This document shows, one piece after another, positions 27,425-36,201 of a stretch of DNA of 64,000 bases. Position 1 is the stretch's first letter. Every line of letters starts with the position of its first letter. Below the pieces are notes generated by a model that was not told where the DNA came from, did no database searches, and saw nothing but the letters and a program-made list of their open reading frames with translations. Source of the stretch: Natronospira proteinivora (GTDB lineage: Bacteria > Pseudomonadota > Gammaproteobacteria > Natronospirales > Natronospiraceae); assembly GCF_024170465.1 (NCBI RefSeq), contig NZ_JALJYF010000001.1, positions 496,001 through 560,000 on the forward strand. Reading direction: 5' to 3'. Position numbers and translations under genes: made by a program.

Positions 27425-28039
27425 CTAGCGAATTGCGTCCCAACCCCAGGGGGCTTCGGGGGGCTCTACTGACTCACTCAGGTCAAAGGTAAGATGGAAC
27501 ACGCCTTCCCGACCTTCACGCTCTACCTGATAGTGGAGCGTATCGTCCTCCGTCGAGAGGGTCCAGAACCCGCCCACACTATTGGGTAGCATGGCGAGAG
27601 TTTCATCATCCACCGGGAATCTCAGGGTGTATCCGTCGGCCGGGGGGCGTGCCAGCCCACCGTAGCGGGATACCGTTTGTGGCGAACCGTCAGGGTCGCG
27701 GTGCTCATGCTTGAGACTAACCCCCCAGGCGTGGCGCTCCAGCACCCAGGTGCGGGAATGGTCATCCCCCACATGCAAGGGGATCAGCAAGCGGCTGTCT
27801 TCACAATGTTTGATATGCACAATCACGGTTTGATCCCTGAAGCCGTCATCTCCCTCCCGTCCAGATACCAGTTGACCCTCGTAGGCTTGGCCGCAATGGG
27901 GTTGAATGGCGGACCAGAAGGCCTGACCGGGTGCTTGAACCGGGGCAATGGCATCCTCACTCTGGGTTGGCGGGGCCCCGCCGCAGGCTGACAGGGCGAT
28001 GCCGATGGATGCAGCAAGGGGGAGCAATCTCAGGGTCAT
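27425..28039 (-). CDS. Lipoprotein with heat-shock/META-like fold possibility
   Basis: The 204-residue protein has a lipoprotein signal (LPLAASIGIALSAC, lipobox LSAC at about residue 19) and a perfect AAGGAGG ribosome site. The mature part carries FWSAIQPHCGQAYEGQLVSG, HIKHCEDSRLLIPLHVG and HAWGVSLKHEHRDPDGSP, with a Cys pair likely forming a disulfide; the end EAPWGWDAI is conserved-looking. I recognise similar secreted proteins annotated only as hypothetical. A lipid-anchored periplasmic or outer-membrane location is well supported, function is not. Confidence 0.75.
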   Translation of the reverse strand: MTLRLLPLAASIGIALSACGGAPPTQSEDAIAPVQAPGQAFWSAIQPHCGQAYEGQLVSGREGDDGFRDQTVIVHIKHCEDSRLLIPLHVGDDHSRTWVLERHAWGVSLKHEHRDPDGSPQTVSRYGGLARPPADGYTLRFPVDDETLAMLPNSVGGFWTLSTEDDTLHYQVEREGREGVFHLTFDLSESVEPPEAPWGWDAIR

Positions 28040-28108
28040 AGGACCTCCTTATGGCTAAAATATGCCCTCATTGGGGCAGGGGGCTGTGGAGTCAGCTATC
28101 TTGACGGG

Positions 28109-28114
28109 TATAAT
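28109..28114 (+). promoter_or_regulatory. Putative -10 box upstream of nuclease gene
   Basis: A perfect TATAAT lies in the 186 bases between the lipoprotein gene and the nuclease gene. A clear -35 is missing (TGTGGA at 18-base spacing is the best). It is 112 bases ahead of the chosen ATG, leaving a long leader. Confidence 0.35.
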
Positions 28115-28225
28115 AGAGACTCTTGGAACACCATGCATTATCAAGAACGGCACCACGGTGCGCCGTCGGCGCCGTTTGGCCTTTTCTGAATCCGCTTGTT
28201 CCACCGAATACAGGAACTCTTCCAA

Positions 28226-29200
28226 ATGACCAAAATCGCATTCCAGTCCGCTGCCGATTCCGATTCCCGAGAGAATCTGGAAAAGACGCTACTGAACCCA
28301 GTGGTTCTGTCGGAGCTTGAATCCATTCGCGGAACGGGTATTGCCGAAGAGCTGGCCAACATCTATCCCGGTGACATGGCTCGGGTGGGAGCGGTCAAGC
28401 AGGGCAAGGAAGGCGAGCAGAAGGCCGAATGGGAAAAGCTCCAGCGCGGCGATGTGGTTCTGTTCATGCGCGATGACATGGTCTTTCTTTCCGGGATTGT
28501 CACCTATCTGGTGAAAAATCCGGATTTGGCCCGGGAACTTTGGGGCGACGATGAGCGCGGCCATACCCCCGAGTGCGTTTATTTCGTGGACGAGGTCAAG
28601 GATCAATTTATTCCCTGCAGTACGATCAATCGCATGATGGGGTTGGAGGAGACTTACCCGTGGCCGGGCTTCCAGGTACACCTGGAAGACGTCTCGGCGC
28701 CGGTGGTGTATGGCTATCAGCTGGAAAGCCATGTCTACTTTCCCATCGTCAGCGAGGATGAGTACAAGGAGATTGTTCAGGAGATCGACCGCACCCGTCC
28801 GCTGGACACGAAAGGCTGGAGCCGCCTGAGAAAGGAGGATGGTTTTCTCCGGGATCAGCTTTTCCGGGGCAAGGTGGTGGAAGAGTGTGGTATTTGCGGC
28901 AACAAGTATCCCACCCAGTTTCTAATTGCGGCCCATATCAAGGATCGCTGGCACTGCACCACGGAAGATCGCCTGGATTATCAAAACATTGCCATGCCGA
29001 TTTGCAAGCTGGGTTGTGAGGAACTCTATCGGCGAAACTATGTAACGGTGATTGATGAGCGTGTGGCCGTTACCAAGGCACGGGTGGACAGTAAGGATCT
29101 GAAGTCCATTCTGGTCCGGCTACAGGGGCGGGTCTGCCCCTGGTTCAAGGGCAGCCGCAAATACTTCGATTGGCACACTCGCCTGGGTAAATACTTCTGA
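28226..29200 (+). CDS. Putative EVE-HNH endonuclease (modification-dependent restriction)
   Basis: The C-terminal part carries an HNH nuclease: paired Cys221 and Cys224 (CGICG), AAHI with His237 as the metal/base histidine, Asn254, and Cys260/Cys264 (PICKLGCEELYRRNY). The N-terminal half has a PUA/EVE-like strand pattern (KLQRGDVVLFMRDDMVFLSG at residues 71-90, then TPECVYFVDEV). EVE domains read modified cytosines; EVE-HNH enzymes of the VcaM4I kind cut hydroxymethylcytosine DNA and act as type IV restriction. ATG 28226 has CAGGA ten bases upstream and gives 324 residues; a TTG at 28196 would add ten. No methylase or partner gene is adjacent, as expected of a type IV enzyme. The HNH call is firm, the EVE call is moderate. 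Confidence 0.75.
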   Translation: MTKIAFQSAADSDSRENLEKTLLNPVVLSELESIRGTGIAEELANIYPGDMARVGAVKQGKEGEQKAEWEKLQRGDVVLFMRDDMVFLSGIVTYLVKNPDLARELWGDDERGHTPECVYFVDEVKDQFIPCSTINRMMGLEETYPWPGFQVHLEDVSAPVVYGYQLESHVYFPIVSEDEYKEIVQEIDRTRPLDTKGWSRLRKEDGFLRDQLFRGKVVEECGICGNKYPTQFLIAAHIKDRWHCTTEDRLDYQNIAMPICKLGCEELYRRNYVTVIDERVAVTKARVDSKDLKSILVRLQGRVCPWFKGSRKYFDWHTRLGKYF

Positions 29201-29227
29201 AGCAAGTCTGAATGGTGGGCCTGGTGT

Positions 29228-29698
29228 CTATTCCAGGCCCACATCACTGCGATAACCCCGCCACCAACGGAATTCATGCTGATTGGAGTAAAACCAGTCG
29301 GTAAATTCCGCCAGTGTCTCCCTGGGGTCCTCCCTCCCTTCGATTTCACCGGTTTGGTAATAGCTTCGCAGGCCCCTGAGTGAGCGCATATAGTCCAGCC
29401 GGAAACGACTACCTAAATCAGGGTGTGCCTTGGTCAGCACCGTATTCTGGACCTGGCTTGCCTTGATAAGGGCATCGTCCAGCGCATCGATTACAGGGGC
29501 TACAGCGTCGCCGTCGGGGTCCCAATCCGCGGGTAGCTGATTGGCCGCATCGGCGGCTCGCCGGGCATCTTCGAGCGATTCGAAGATCAGTTGGGCATTG
29601 GCCTTTTCACTGCCGCTCCAGGATACGCCCAGTTCGCAGGCTGTCAGCATCAAGGCCATGACCAACGCAACGCTCAGACCAGGCAGGGAGGGTTTCAT
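29228..29698 (-). CDS. Small lipoprotein of unknown function
   Basis: ATG 29698 begins directly at a lipoprotein signal (LSVALVMALMLTAC, lipobox LTAC near residue 21) and has GAGGA six bases upstream; the longer frame to 29779 would bury the signal. The mature 135 residues are mostly helical and acidic (EDARRAADAANQ, RLDYMRSLRGLRSYYQTGE). It overlaps the stop of the upstream membrane-anchored gene by four bases, so the two are translated together. No family is recognised. Confidence 0.72.
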   Translation of the reverse strand: MKPSLPGLSVALVMALMLTACELGVSWSGSEKANAQLIFESLEDARRAADAANQLPADWDPDGDAVAPVIDALDDALIKASQVQNTVLTKAHPDLGSRFRLDYMRSLRGLRSYYQTGEIEGREDPRETLAEFTDWFYSNQHEFRWWRGYRSDVGLE

Positions 29699-30234
29699 GG
29701 GGATTCCTCGCAGTCGATGGTCGCCCGGGCAGTGATGCGGGCACCGCCTAGAGGCAGACTTTGGACACGGATCAGCCATTCTCCGTTGATACTGTCGGTT
29801 TCCAGGTTCGGATCACCGAATACCTGCCCCTGAATCTCTTCGATTTCCACCTCAATCACTGGACGACCTGATGGGCAATCCGGTTGTTCCACCCGATCAC
29901 CCGATCGTTCATACCGGGCGTCCTCCACCCGGTCATCCACTTCCACCGCCACCACCCGGGGGGCTTCGGTTAAGCGGCCATCACTTTCACGGTCCATGTA
30001 ATTGAACAGCTGATACCCCACCACGAACAGCAGCATGATGCCGTAGAGGAAGATCTCAAAGCTGCCACGGCCCTTGCTGATGGGGTCTTCGCTTTCTCCC
30101 TCGGCACGCTTGCGGCTGGGACGTAAGGTCTTGTCGGCTGTCTCCGGCGTCAGGTCACCTTGCTTGGGCGCCGACAGGTGACGGTTTTTGCCGTCCTTCG
30201 GAACCAGATCCCGGGGCTTTTGGCTGGGGTCCAT
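29695..30234 (-). CDS. Single-pass membrane protein of unknown function
   Basis: The 179-residue product has a charged N-terminal tail of about 58 residues, one transmembrane helix (IFLYGIMLLFVVGYQLFNYM at about 60-79), and a periplasmic domain beginning with an acidic VEVDDRVEDARYERSG and ending with a beta-like VIEVEIEEIQGQVFG. Orientation is inferred from the basic cytoplasmic flank. It is the first gene of a pair with a lipoprotein (ATGA overlap), suggesting an envelope complex of unknown role. Confidence 0.68.
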   Translation of the reverse strand: MDPSQKPRDLVPKDGKNRHLSAPKQGDLTPETADKTLRPSRKRAEGESEDPISKGRGSFEIFLYGIMLLFVVGYQLFNYMDRESDGRLTEAPRVVAVEVDDRVEDARYERSGDRVEQPDCPSGRPVIEVEIEEIQGQVFGDPNLETDSINGEWLIRVQSLPLGGARITARATIDCEESP

Positions 30235-30325
30235 CGGCGTCCTCTCATTATGACCATTAGAGTGCTATCTCATAACAGATGGTGGGTGTATGGCAAGGGC
30301 AATGCAAGCCCTTCCGTTTAGGGGC

Positions 30326-31012
30326 TCACGGACGCAGGATTCTCAGCCAGATACCCAAGTTGAGCAGGGCCCCGAGCGACTGGGCAACGTAGGTCAATGC
30401 TGCCGCCTGGAGGATTTGTCGCGCGGACGACTGGTCCTCCGGATGAAGGTAGTCACCTTTTTCCAGCAGGGGGAGTGCCCGCCCGAAGCTGGCATCCACT
30501 TCTACCGGGAGGGTGATCAAGTGGGTAAGCGCCAGAATCAGCATGCATCCCAGGCCCGCCACCACGCCCCAAAGCATGATACCCGGGCTACGAAGTAGCA
30601 TGGCGAGGATGGGGGCCACCATGATCAGGCCGACGCCGAGGCGTTGAAAGGGCTGGGCCAGGCGAACCAGGCGCTGACGCCACTGAAACAAAGCCATGCC
30701 GTCCGCATGCTGAATGGCATGGCCCAGTTCATGGGCGGCTACAGTGATTGCGGTCAGGGAGCGGCCGTCATGGTTGTCCGGGCTCAATCGAATGGTGGCG
30801 GAGCTTGGGTCGTAGTGGTCCTGGCCGGGCCCGGTCCGTTCGACTTTCAGAGCCTCCAGGCCCAGCCGCTCGGAGAGGTGGTGGATCAGTTCGGCTCCGG
30901 TGCCGGGGTAGCGCTCCTTCGGTTCATGGTGACGCGCCATCACTCGTCTGACCCACCAGCTAGGCAGATAGGCGATGGCAAGGAATAGTAGTAGCAGGAT
31001 AGGAACGATCAT
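30326..31012 (-). CDS. Membrane zinc metallopeptidase, YugP family
   Basis: A 228-residue membrane protein of the neutral zinc metallopeptidase family (Zn_peptidase_2, YugP). The zinc site HELGH is in VAAHELGHAIQHADG, with a hydrophobic N-terminal helix (IVPILLLLFLAIAYLPSW) and two more helices around residues 135-180. The substrate is unknown; the family is common and uncharacterised. It is divergent from lipA across 75 bases. Ribosome site is weak. Confidence 0.9.
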   Translation of the reverse strand: MIVPILLLLFLAIAYLPSWWVRRVMARHHEPKERYPGTGAELIHHLSERLGLEALKVERTGPGQDHYDPSSATIRLSPDNHDGRSLTAITVAAHELGHAIQHADGMALFQWRQRLVRLAQPFQRLGVGLIMVAPILAMLLRSPGIMLWGVVAGLGCMLILALTHLITLPVEVDASFGRALPLLEKGDYLHPEDQSSARQILQAAALTYVAQSLGALLNLGIWLRILRP

Positions 31013-31087
31013 GTGGGTGGCAAGTTACCGCTGTGAATGAGAAAATACGAGTCCCGCAAAATCATCAAGACGCTATTGGAGCTCCCC

Positions 31088-32092
31088 ATGAGCGATTTCA
31101 AGGGCATCCCGATTGTTCGCAGTGGTGAAAAAGTCCGTAAACCACAGGGCTTTACCGCGATCAAGGACGGCATGAAGGCGCGCAAGGAAAGCAAGCCTCT
31201 GCCCCGGGGTGGCAAACCCAGCTGGCTGCGTGCCCGGATTCCGGGCGGTGAAAAATACCAGGAAGTGCGCCGCAACGTGAAGGAAAATCGCCTGGCCACG
31301 GTCTGCGAGGAATCCAAGTGTCCGAATGTGGGTGAGTGCTGGAACAACGGCACCGCCACCATCATGCTCATGGGGGATGTCTGCACCCGGGCCTGTCGCT
31401 TCTGTTCGGTGGATACCGGCAATCCCCGCGGCTGGCTGGACCCGGAAGAGCCTGCCAATGCCGCCCGTTCGGTCAAGATCATGGACCTCAAATACGTGGT
31501 TCTGACCTCCGTGGACCGGGATGATCTGGATGACGGCGGTGCCCAGCACTACGCCGATTGTGTCCGGGAGATCAAAAAGATCAACCCCAAAACCGCCGTG
31601 GAGGCCCTGACGCCGGACTTCCAGGGCCGCAAGCATGACGTGGAAACGGTGGTGGATTCCGGCATCGAGGTCTTTGCCCAGAATGTGGAGACCGTCGAGC
31701 GCCTGACGCATCCGGTTCGGGACCGCCGGGCCGGCTATCGTCAGACCCTGGACATGCTGGCCCATGCCAAGCAATACAATCCCAAGGTGCTCACCAAGAC
31801 CAGCCTCATGTTGGGCCTGGGCGAGACCGAGGAAGAAATCGATCAGGCCATGGAGGATCTGCGGGCCGTGGGCGTGGATATCGTCACCTTTGGCCAGTAT
31901 CTGCAGCCCACCGCCAACCATCTGCCGGTGGAGCGTTTTGTCCCGCCGGCGGATTTCAAGAAATACCGCGAGTGGGGCTTGGCCAAGGGCTTTCTGGAAG
32001 TGGTTTCTGGTCCCCTGGTCCGTTCCAGCTATCGCGCCGACCGGGTCCTTGAGAAGAATAACGTGGGCATGGACGACGAGTCCGTGGCCTAA
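31088..32092 (+). CDS. lipA: Lipoyl synthase
   Basis: A radical SAM enzyme that inserts two sulfurs into octanoyl groups on E2 and H proteins. The auxiliary iron-sulfur cluster Cys73, Cys78 and Cys84 ([12 protein letters not shown]) and the SAM cluster Cys99, Cys103 and Cys106 (CTRACRFC) are intact, and the C-terminal Ser ligand region RSSYRAD is present. ATG 31088 has GGAG six bases upstream and gives 334 residues; the frame extends 17 codons further to 31037. No lipB is adjacent. crcB begins 12 bases downstream. Confidence 0.97.
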   Translation: MSDFKGIPIVRSGEKVRKPQGFTAIKDGMKARKESKPLPRGGKPSWLRARIPGGEKYQEVRRNVKENRLATVCEESKCPNVGECWNNGTATIMLMGDVCTRACRFCSVDTGNPRGWLDPEEPANAARSVKIMDLKYVVLTSVDRDDLDDGGAQHYADCVREIKKINPKTAVEALTPDFQGRKHDVETVVDSGIEVFAQNVETVERLTHPVRDRRAGYRQTLDMLAHAKQYNPKVLTKTSLMLGLGETEEEIDQAMEDLRAVGVDIVTFGQYLQPTANHLPVERFVPPADFKKYREWGLAKGFLEVVSGPLVRSSYRADRVLEKNNVGMDDESVA

Positions 32093-32104
32093 GGGCTTCG
32101 GCAG

Positions 32105-32506
32105 ATGGGATTCTGGCTTTCCATCGCCCTTGGGGGCGCACTGGGTGCTATTAGCCGCTATTGGCTCGGTCACTGGTTCAATCATTTTCTGGGGCGGCGG
32201 CTTCCCTGGGGCACATTGAGCGTGAATGTCCTGGGGGCGGGCCTGCTGGGGTTTTTTGCTGCCTGGCTTCTGGGGCATCCGGGCGAGACACTGCTGATTC
32301 ACTCCGAGAGCCCGCTCTGGGCCGGACTGGGCGTGGGTTTCTGTGGCAGCCTGACCACCATCTCCTCCTGGAGTCTCGAAAGCCTTCGATTGGCGCTTGA
32401 TCGGCGCGCCGGGGCACTTTTCACTTACATCGCCCTGACACTCATTCTCTGCCTCATGGCCGTCACGGTGGGCTTCATGCTGGGAGGGCAACTTGTCCCG
32501 GATTAA
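32105..32506 (+). CDS. crcB: Fluoride channel CrcB, copy 1
   Basis: The 133-residue, four-helix protein has the Fluc family marks GGALGAISRYW, the Asn-containing GTLSVNVLG and GFCGSLTTISSWSLE, which line the twin fluoride pores. CrcB dimers expel fluoride by channel. It starts 12 bases after lipA and overlaps the next crcB by 14 bases. No fluoride riboswitch is seen ahead of it, so expression presumably follows lipA. Confidence 0.93.
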   Translation: MGFWLSIALGGALGAISRYWLGHWFNHFLGRRLPWGTLSVNVLGAGLLGFFAAWLLGHPGETLLIHSESPLWAGLGVGFCGSLTTISSWSLESLRLALDRRAGALFTYIALTLILCLMAVTVGFMLGGQLVPD

Positions 32507-32963
32507 GCGCCAAGCACCATTATCGCTCTGGATTGGTCTCGGCGGTGCCCTGGGGGCCTTGAGCCGCTTTTCGGTGGACCAGTTGTTGCATGACTGGGTG
32601 CTTGCCGGCTGGCTACCTGCATTTTCGGCCACGCTGGCGGTGAACCTGCTGGGCAGTTTTCTCATTGGTCTGGTGGCGGTGCTGACAGCCGAGCAACGCC
32701 GCGGTGGCCCGTCCATTCACCGGGCCCAATGGCGAGCCTTCCTCATGACCGGCTTTCTCGGTGGCATGACCACGGCATCACTTTTCAGCCTGGAACTGCT
32801 CTGGCATCTGCAGGCCGGCCTGTATCTGTTTGCCGGTGGCTATGCTCTGGCAACCATTCTGCTTTGTCCCACAATGGCCTGGCTGGGCTATCGCCTTGGC
32901 CGTCGCTGGCATCTTCGGCATCTTCGCCGCACCCGCGGCGCGCTGCCGGAGGCGCCGGAATGA
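32493..32963 (+). CDS. crcB: Fluoride channel CrcB, copy 2
   Basis: A second CrcB of 156 residues with a longer C-terminal tail. It has GGALGALSRFSVDQ, TLAVNLLGSF and TGFLGGMTTASLFSLE, so all pore motifs are present though the GTTS element is altered to MTTAS. The start is TTG (SRIKR follows) with GGGAGG five bases ahead, overlapping copy 1. Tandem crcB pairs usually build heterodimeric channels. The stop overlaps the MATE start (ATGA). Confidence 0.9.
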   Translation: MSRIKRQAPLSLWIGLGGALGALSRFSVDQLLHDWVLAGWLPAFSATLAVNLLGSFLIGLVAVLTAEQRRGGPSIHRAQWRAFLMTGFLGGMTTASLFSLELLWHLQAGLYLFAGGYALATILLCPTMAWLGYRLGRRWHLRHLRRTRGALPEAPE

Positions 32964-34291
32964 ATGCCAGCCTGTATTGGCGCTGCCGACATGCTCTGAT
33001 TCTGGCGCTACCCGTGCTGGCGGCCATGGTGTCCCAGAACATCATGAACCTGGTGGATACCGCCATGGTGGGGACCCTGGGGGATACCGCGCTGGCCGCC
33101 GTGGGGCTGGGCGGGTTTGCCATCTTCATGTTTCAGGCCTTGGTGCTGGGGGTGGGGACCGGCGTCCAGGCCATGGCGGCCCGTCGCATGGGGGCCGGTG
33201 AGCAGACAGGCATGGCTGAACCACTCAACGCCGGATTGTTGTTCTGCCTGTTTGCCGGTCCGCTGTTGTCACTGCCGCTGTTTTTCGCCGTCCCGGCAAT
33301 CTATCCCTGGTTGAACCCGGATCCTGCCGTGATAGAGGAGGGGAGCCCCTATCTTCAGTGGCGGGTTCTGGCGATTACCTTTATGGGGATGAACTGGGCC
33401 TTTCGCGGCTACTGGAATGCCGTGGACCGGGCAAAGATGTATCTGTTCACCCTGGTCACCATGCATGTCCTGAACATCATCCTGAATTTCCTGCTGATTT
33501 TCGGGAAGTTCGGTTTTCCGGAACTGGGCGTGACCGGGGCTGGCATGGGGACGGCGATTGCCACCGCCTTTGGCACCCTGATGCATTTTTATCTCGCTTA
33601 CCGCCATGCCTTTCATGCGGGATTTGCCCGAATCTGGCCAAGGCCGGCGGTGATGAGCCGTCTGTTTCGGATATCCGCTCCCAGTGGCATTCAGCAGCTT
33701 TCCTTTTCCACCAGTTTCGTGGTCCTTTTCTGGATTATTGGCCAGATCGGTACCCGGGAGGTGGCGGCCGCCAGTGTGCTTATCAATATCATGCTGCTGG
33801 CCATCCTGCCGGCTATGGCCCTGGGACTGACCACGGCCAGCCTGGTGGGGCAATCACTGGGCCAGGGCTCGGTTCGATTCGCCCACCGATGGGGATGGGA
33901 TGTGGTGCGTCTGGCACTGGTCATGCTGGGGGTATTGGCTTTACCCATGTGGCTGGTGCCTGAGTGGCTGTTATCCGGTTTCATTCATGATGAACAGACC
34001 CGGGCACTGGCCGTGACGCCTATGCGCCTGGTGGGTGTGTTCATGGTGGTGGAGGCCTTTGGGATGATTCTCATGCATGCCCTGCTGGGGGCCGGGGATG
34101 CCAAACGAACCATGATCACGGCGGTTTCCCTGCAATGGTTGGGATTTTTGCCGCTGGCCTGGCTGGTGGGGCCGGGTCTGGGTGGTGGCTTGCTGGCGGT
34201 CTGGTTGACTCAGGGAGGCTATCGCTTGGTGCAGGCGGTGGTCTTTGTCGGGCTCTGGCAGCGATTAAAGTGGGCCAGGGCAAAGGCCTAG
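32960..34291 (+). CDS. MATE family efflux transporter
   Basis: A 443-residue, twelve-helix multidrug/toxin efflux carrier of the DinF-like MATE branch, with LALPVLAAMVSQNIMNLVDTAMVG near the start and RLFRISAPSGIQQLSF opening the second half. The ATG at 32960 overlaps the crcB stop by four bases; a frame upstream to 32729 is an out-of-frame reading of crcB. Fourth gene of the lipA-crcB-crcB-MATE chain; exporter and channel pairing suggests a detoxification theme, although lipA is probably there by chance. Confidence 0.92.
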   Translation: MNASLYWRCRHALILALPVLAAMVSQNIMNLVDTAMVGTLGDTALAAVGLGGFAIFMFQALVLGVGTGVQAMAARRMGAGEQTGMAEPLNAGLLFCLFAGPLLSLPLFFAVPAIYPWLNPDPAVIEEGSPYLQWRVLAITFMGMNWAFRGYWNAVDRAKMYLFTLVTMHVLNIILNFLLIFGKFGFPELGVTGAGMGTAIATAFGTLMHFYLAYRHAFHAGFARIWPRPAVMSRLFRISAPSGIQQLSFSTSFVVLFWIIGQIGTREVAAASVLINIMLLAILPAMALGLTTASLVGQSLGQGSVRFAHRWGWDVVRLALVMLGVLALPMWLVPEWLLSGFIHDEQTRALAVTPMRLVGVFMVVEAFGMILMHALLGAGDAKRTMITAVSLQWLGFLPLAWLVGPGLGGGLLAVWLTQGGYRLVQAVVFVGLWQRLKWARAKA

Positions 34292-34334
34292 TCCGGTGGT
34301 CTGCTTGCTGACGGAGAATCTGGAGTGGGTCGGT

Positions 34335-34592
34335 TCAGGCCCGGGTATCAATCAGTTGTCCAAGCGCTTCCTGGCTTTCACTGGCTGATTCCACCACGCG
34401 TACACCGGCCGCGGCCTGGGCTTCGTAACTGATATTGCCAACCAGGGCATCCGTGATTTCCTGGGGCTGGGACTGGCTCGCCTGGGTGCTACTGGTACTG
34501 GCGCTGGCAATGGTCCGGGCCGAAGCTGTCATACCAACTTCGGCTCGTTGAATGGCTTGCGCCCCGTTGCTGAAACTGTTGCCGATTTCCAT
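34335..34592 (-). CDS. Small flagellar rod-like protein
   Basis: The 85-residue protein has an N-terminal SNGAQAIQRAEVGM-TASARTIA and a C-terminal NISYEAQAAAGVRVVESASESQEALGQLID, which recall the paired terminal helices of flagellar rod/hook proteins (FlgB, FlgC, FlgG) with a short spacer between. ATG 34592 is preferred over GTG 34598 as GAGG lies five bases ahead. It lies 73 bases after the FapA gene on the same strand, probably one transcript. The likeness is from reading only. Confidence 0.6.
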   Translation of the reverse strand: MEIGNSFSNGAQAIQRAEVGMTASARTIASASTSSTQASQSQPQEITDALVGNISYEAQAAAGVRVVESASESQEALGQLIDTRA

Positions 34593-34665
34593 ACGCACCT
34601 CATCCGCCGGAAGCGGTTTACGCCCTCAGTATAGACCAAAATGTCAGCGGACAAGGGTTTCCTTC

Positions 34666-36201
34666 TCAGGCATTGGGATCGATTTCGATGCGGTTCAGCT
34701 TGCGTCGATAGGTGCCACCGCCGGCATCTGTGGTGAACTGCCGGGAAGCGGTCTCAATATGCATGAAAACCCTTGTGCAGACGGCTTCCTTGGCGATGAT
34801 GGCGGCCTTTTCCTGCAGTCGGCGACGGATCATGTTCAGTCTTGCCTGTCGTTCCCGGTAATCTTCCGTTTCCTCGGGGGAAAGTTTGCCACTGGCCAGA
34901 TGGGTTTCAATGGCCCGGATCGTCTTTTTCAGTCGGAACTGGTTGGCGACTTTCAGCTGGGTTTCGGCCCCGGAGGGGCTTCCCAGCTGGATGGCGCTGA
35001 TGATTTCAAACGCTTCGTAGGTGCCCCCCAGAATGTGGCCTTTGCGGGTTCCCTGGGCGCCGACGATGATCCTTTCTCCGGCTTCCACATCACAATGAGC
35101 GAGCAAATCCTTCACCATCAGGTCGCCGCCACAGCGGACTTCCACATGCTCCAGAAAACGAGCTTCCACCGAGCCCTCGCAGTGGATGCAGGCGTTGTAA
35201 CTGCTTCTTCCCGCTCGTCGCTGACCGATGACTCCACCCCGGATGGTGACATCACCACCCGCTTCCAGGGTGGCACCATCCACCATGCCGTTGACCTGGA
35301 TATCGTCCCGGGCCCGGACCCGCATGCCCTGTTTGACTTCACCCCGAATGCGAACTGTGCCGTTGAAATCAATGTTGCCCGTGGACAAATCTACAGCGTC
35401 CAGGTCCAGCGTTGGGCTGACCATGACGGTGTCCTGCTTCCAGATCGGTTGTCCGTCGATGCTGGCCCGGAGAATATCTGGATCCGAGTCATCCAATTCC
35501 ACGCCCTTGGCGTGGCTTTTGAATCGCTTGTCCTTACCTGGCTTGGGCGGAATGGGAAGGCCGTGTATGTCGGTACCGGGGGTACCTTCAGTGGGTGAGT
35601 GACGACGGATCAGATTCTGGCCCGCGGTGACGGTAATCACCCCGCCAAGATCCCGGAAGTCGGCTCGCTCGGTATCGTCAATACGTGGCCGTCGGTCTAT
35701 CATGTCGGGCACCAGAGGCTCGAAGAAGGCCTCAGCGCCATCCTCCGGGGCCGTCCCTTCCGCCACCAAATGTTCCTTGTCGTCGGCATTACGAACGATG
35801 GTGGCGACTCGATCCATGTTCAGTCCATGATGAATATCTCTTTCTTTGAGTGCTTCCTTGACCGATTCAAGCGAGACGGGGTCTCCACCTGCCGATGGTG
35901 TCACTCGCAAATAGGCCTTGAGTCCATCGTCCTCCACACGCAGTTTGAACTCGCCATCCTGAGTATCACAAAGGGGGAAGTTTTCCACCGGGCCTTCAAG
36001 CACCTTGGTCAGGAAGGCCTTGACTCGGGATTCCGGCAAGGCGCAGTGACGAAAGCGACCGGTCTTGATGACCTCGTATAGTTGAGCCAGGGTCATTGTG
36101 GGCAAGGCCTGGCTGGTGCTGGCAAGCAGTTCTTTTTTCTCTGTATCCACTGTCAGATGGATATCTCCCGCTTCTGTATTTCTGTCCGATGGTGATTCCA
36201 T
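34666..36201 (-). CDS. FapA family (DUF342) protein
   Basis: The 511-residue product is a DUF342/FapA protein, a family linked to flagellar assembly and polar localisation in Vibrio and related genera. It has an N-terminal helical/PilZ-like region, then the beta-helix repeat part (GNIDFNGTVRIRGEVKQGM, DIQVNGMVDGATLEAGGDVTI) that builds a right-handed beta-solenoid, and a C-terminal coiled coil (LASGKLSPEETEDYRERQARLN). ATG 36201 begins MESPSDR; the frame is open to 36270. Divergent from the EAL/HDOD gene across about 180 bases. No flagellar operon is in the window. Confidence 0.9.
   Translation of the reverse strand: MESPSDRNTEAGDIHLTVDTEKKELLASTSQALPTMTLAQLYEVIKTGRFRHCALPESRVKAFLTKVLEGPVENFPLCDTQDGEFKLRVEDDGLKAYLRVTPSAGGDPVSLESVKEALKERDIHHGLNMDRVATIVRNADDKEHLVAEGTAPEDGAEAFFEPLVPDMIDRRPRIDDTERADFRDLGGVITVTAGQNLIRRHSPTEGTPGTDIHGLPIPPKPGKDKRFKSHAKGVELDDSDPDILRASIDGQPIWKQDTVMVSPTLDLDAVDLSTGNIDFNGTVRIRGEVKQGMRVRARDDIQVNGMVDGATLEAGGDVTIRGGVIGQRRAGRSSYNACIHCEGSVEARFLEHVEVRCGGDLMVKDLLAHCDVEAGERIIVGAQGTRKGHILGGTYEAFEIISAIQLGSPSGAETQLKVANQFRLKKTIRAIETHLASGKLSPEETEDYRERQARLNMIRRRLQEKAAIIAKEAVCTRVFMHIETASRQFTTDAGGGTYRRKLNRIEIDPNA

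Noticed and set aside
32093-32104. Fluoride riboswitch in front of crcB
   Set aside because: Only 12 bases separate lipA and crcB; there is no room for the pseudoknot.
31073-32716. 547-codon frame opposite lipA and crcB
   Set aside because: It crosses three real genes in antisense and has biased composition without domains.
32729-32959. In-frame upstream extension of the MATE gene
   Set aside because: It is crcB read out of frame; the ATG at 32960 begins the family sequence.
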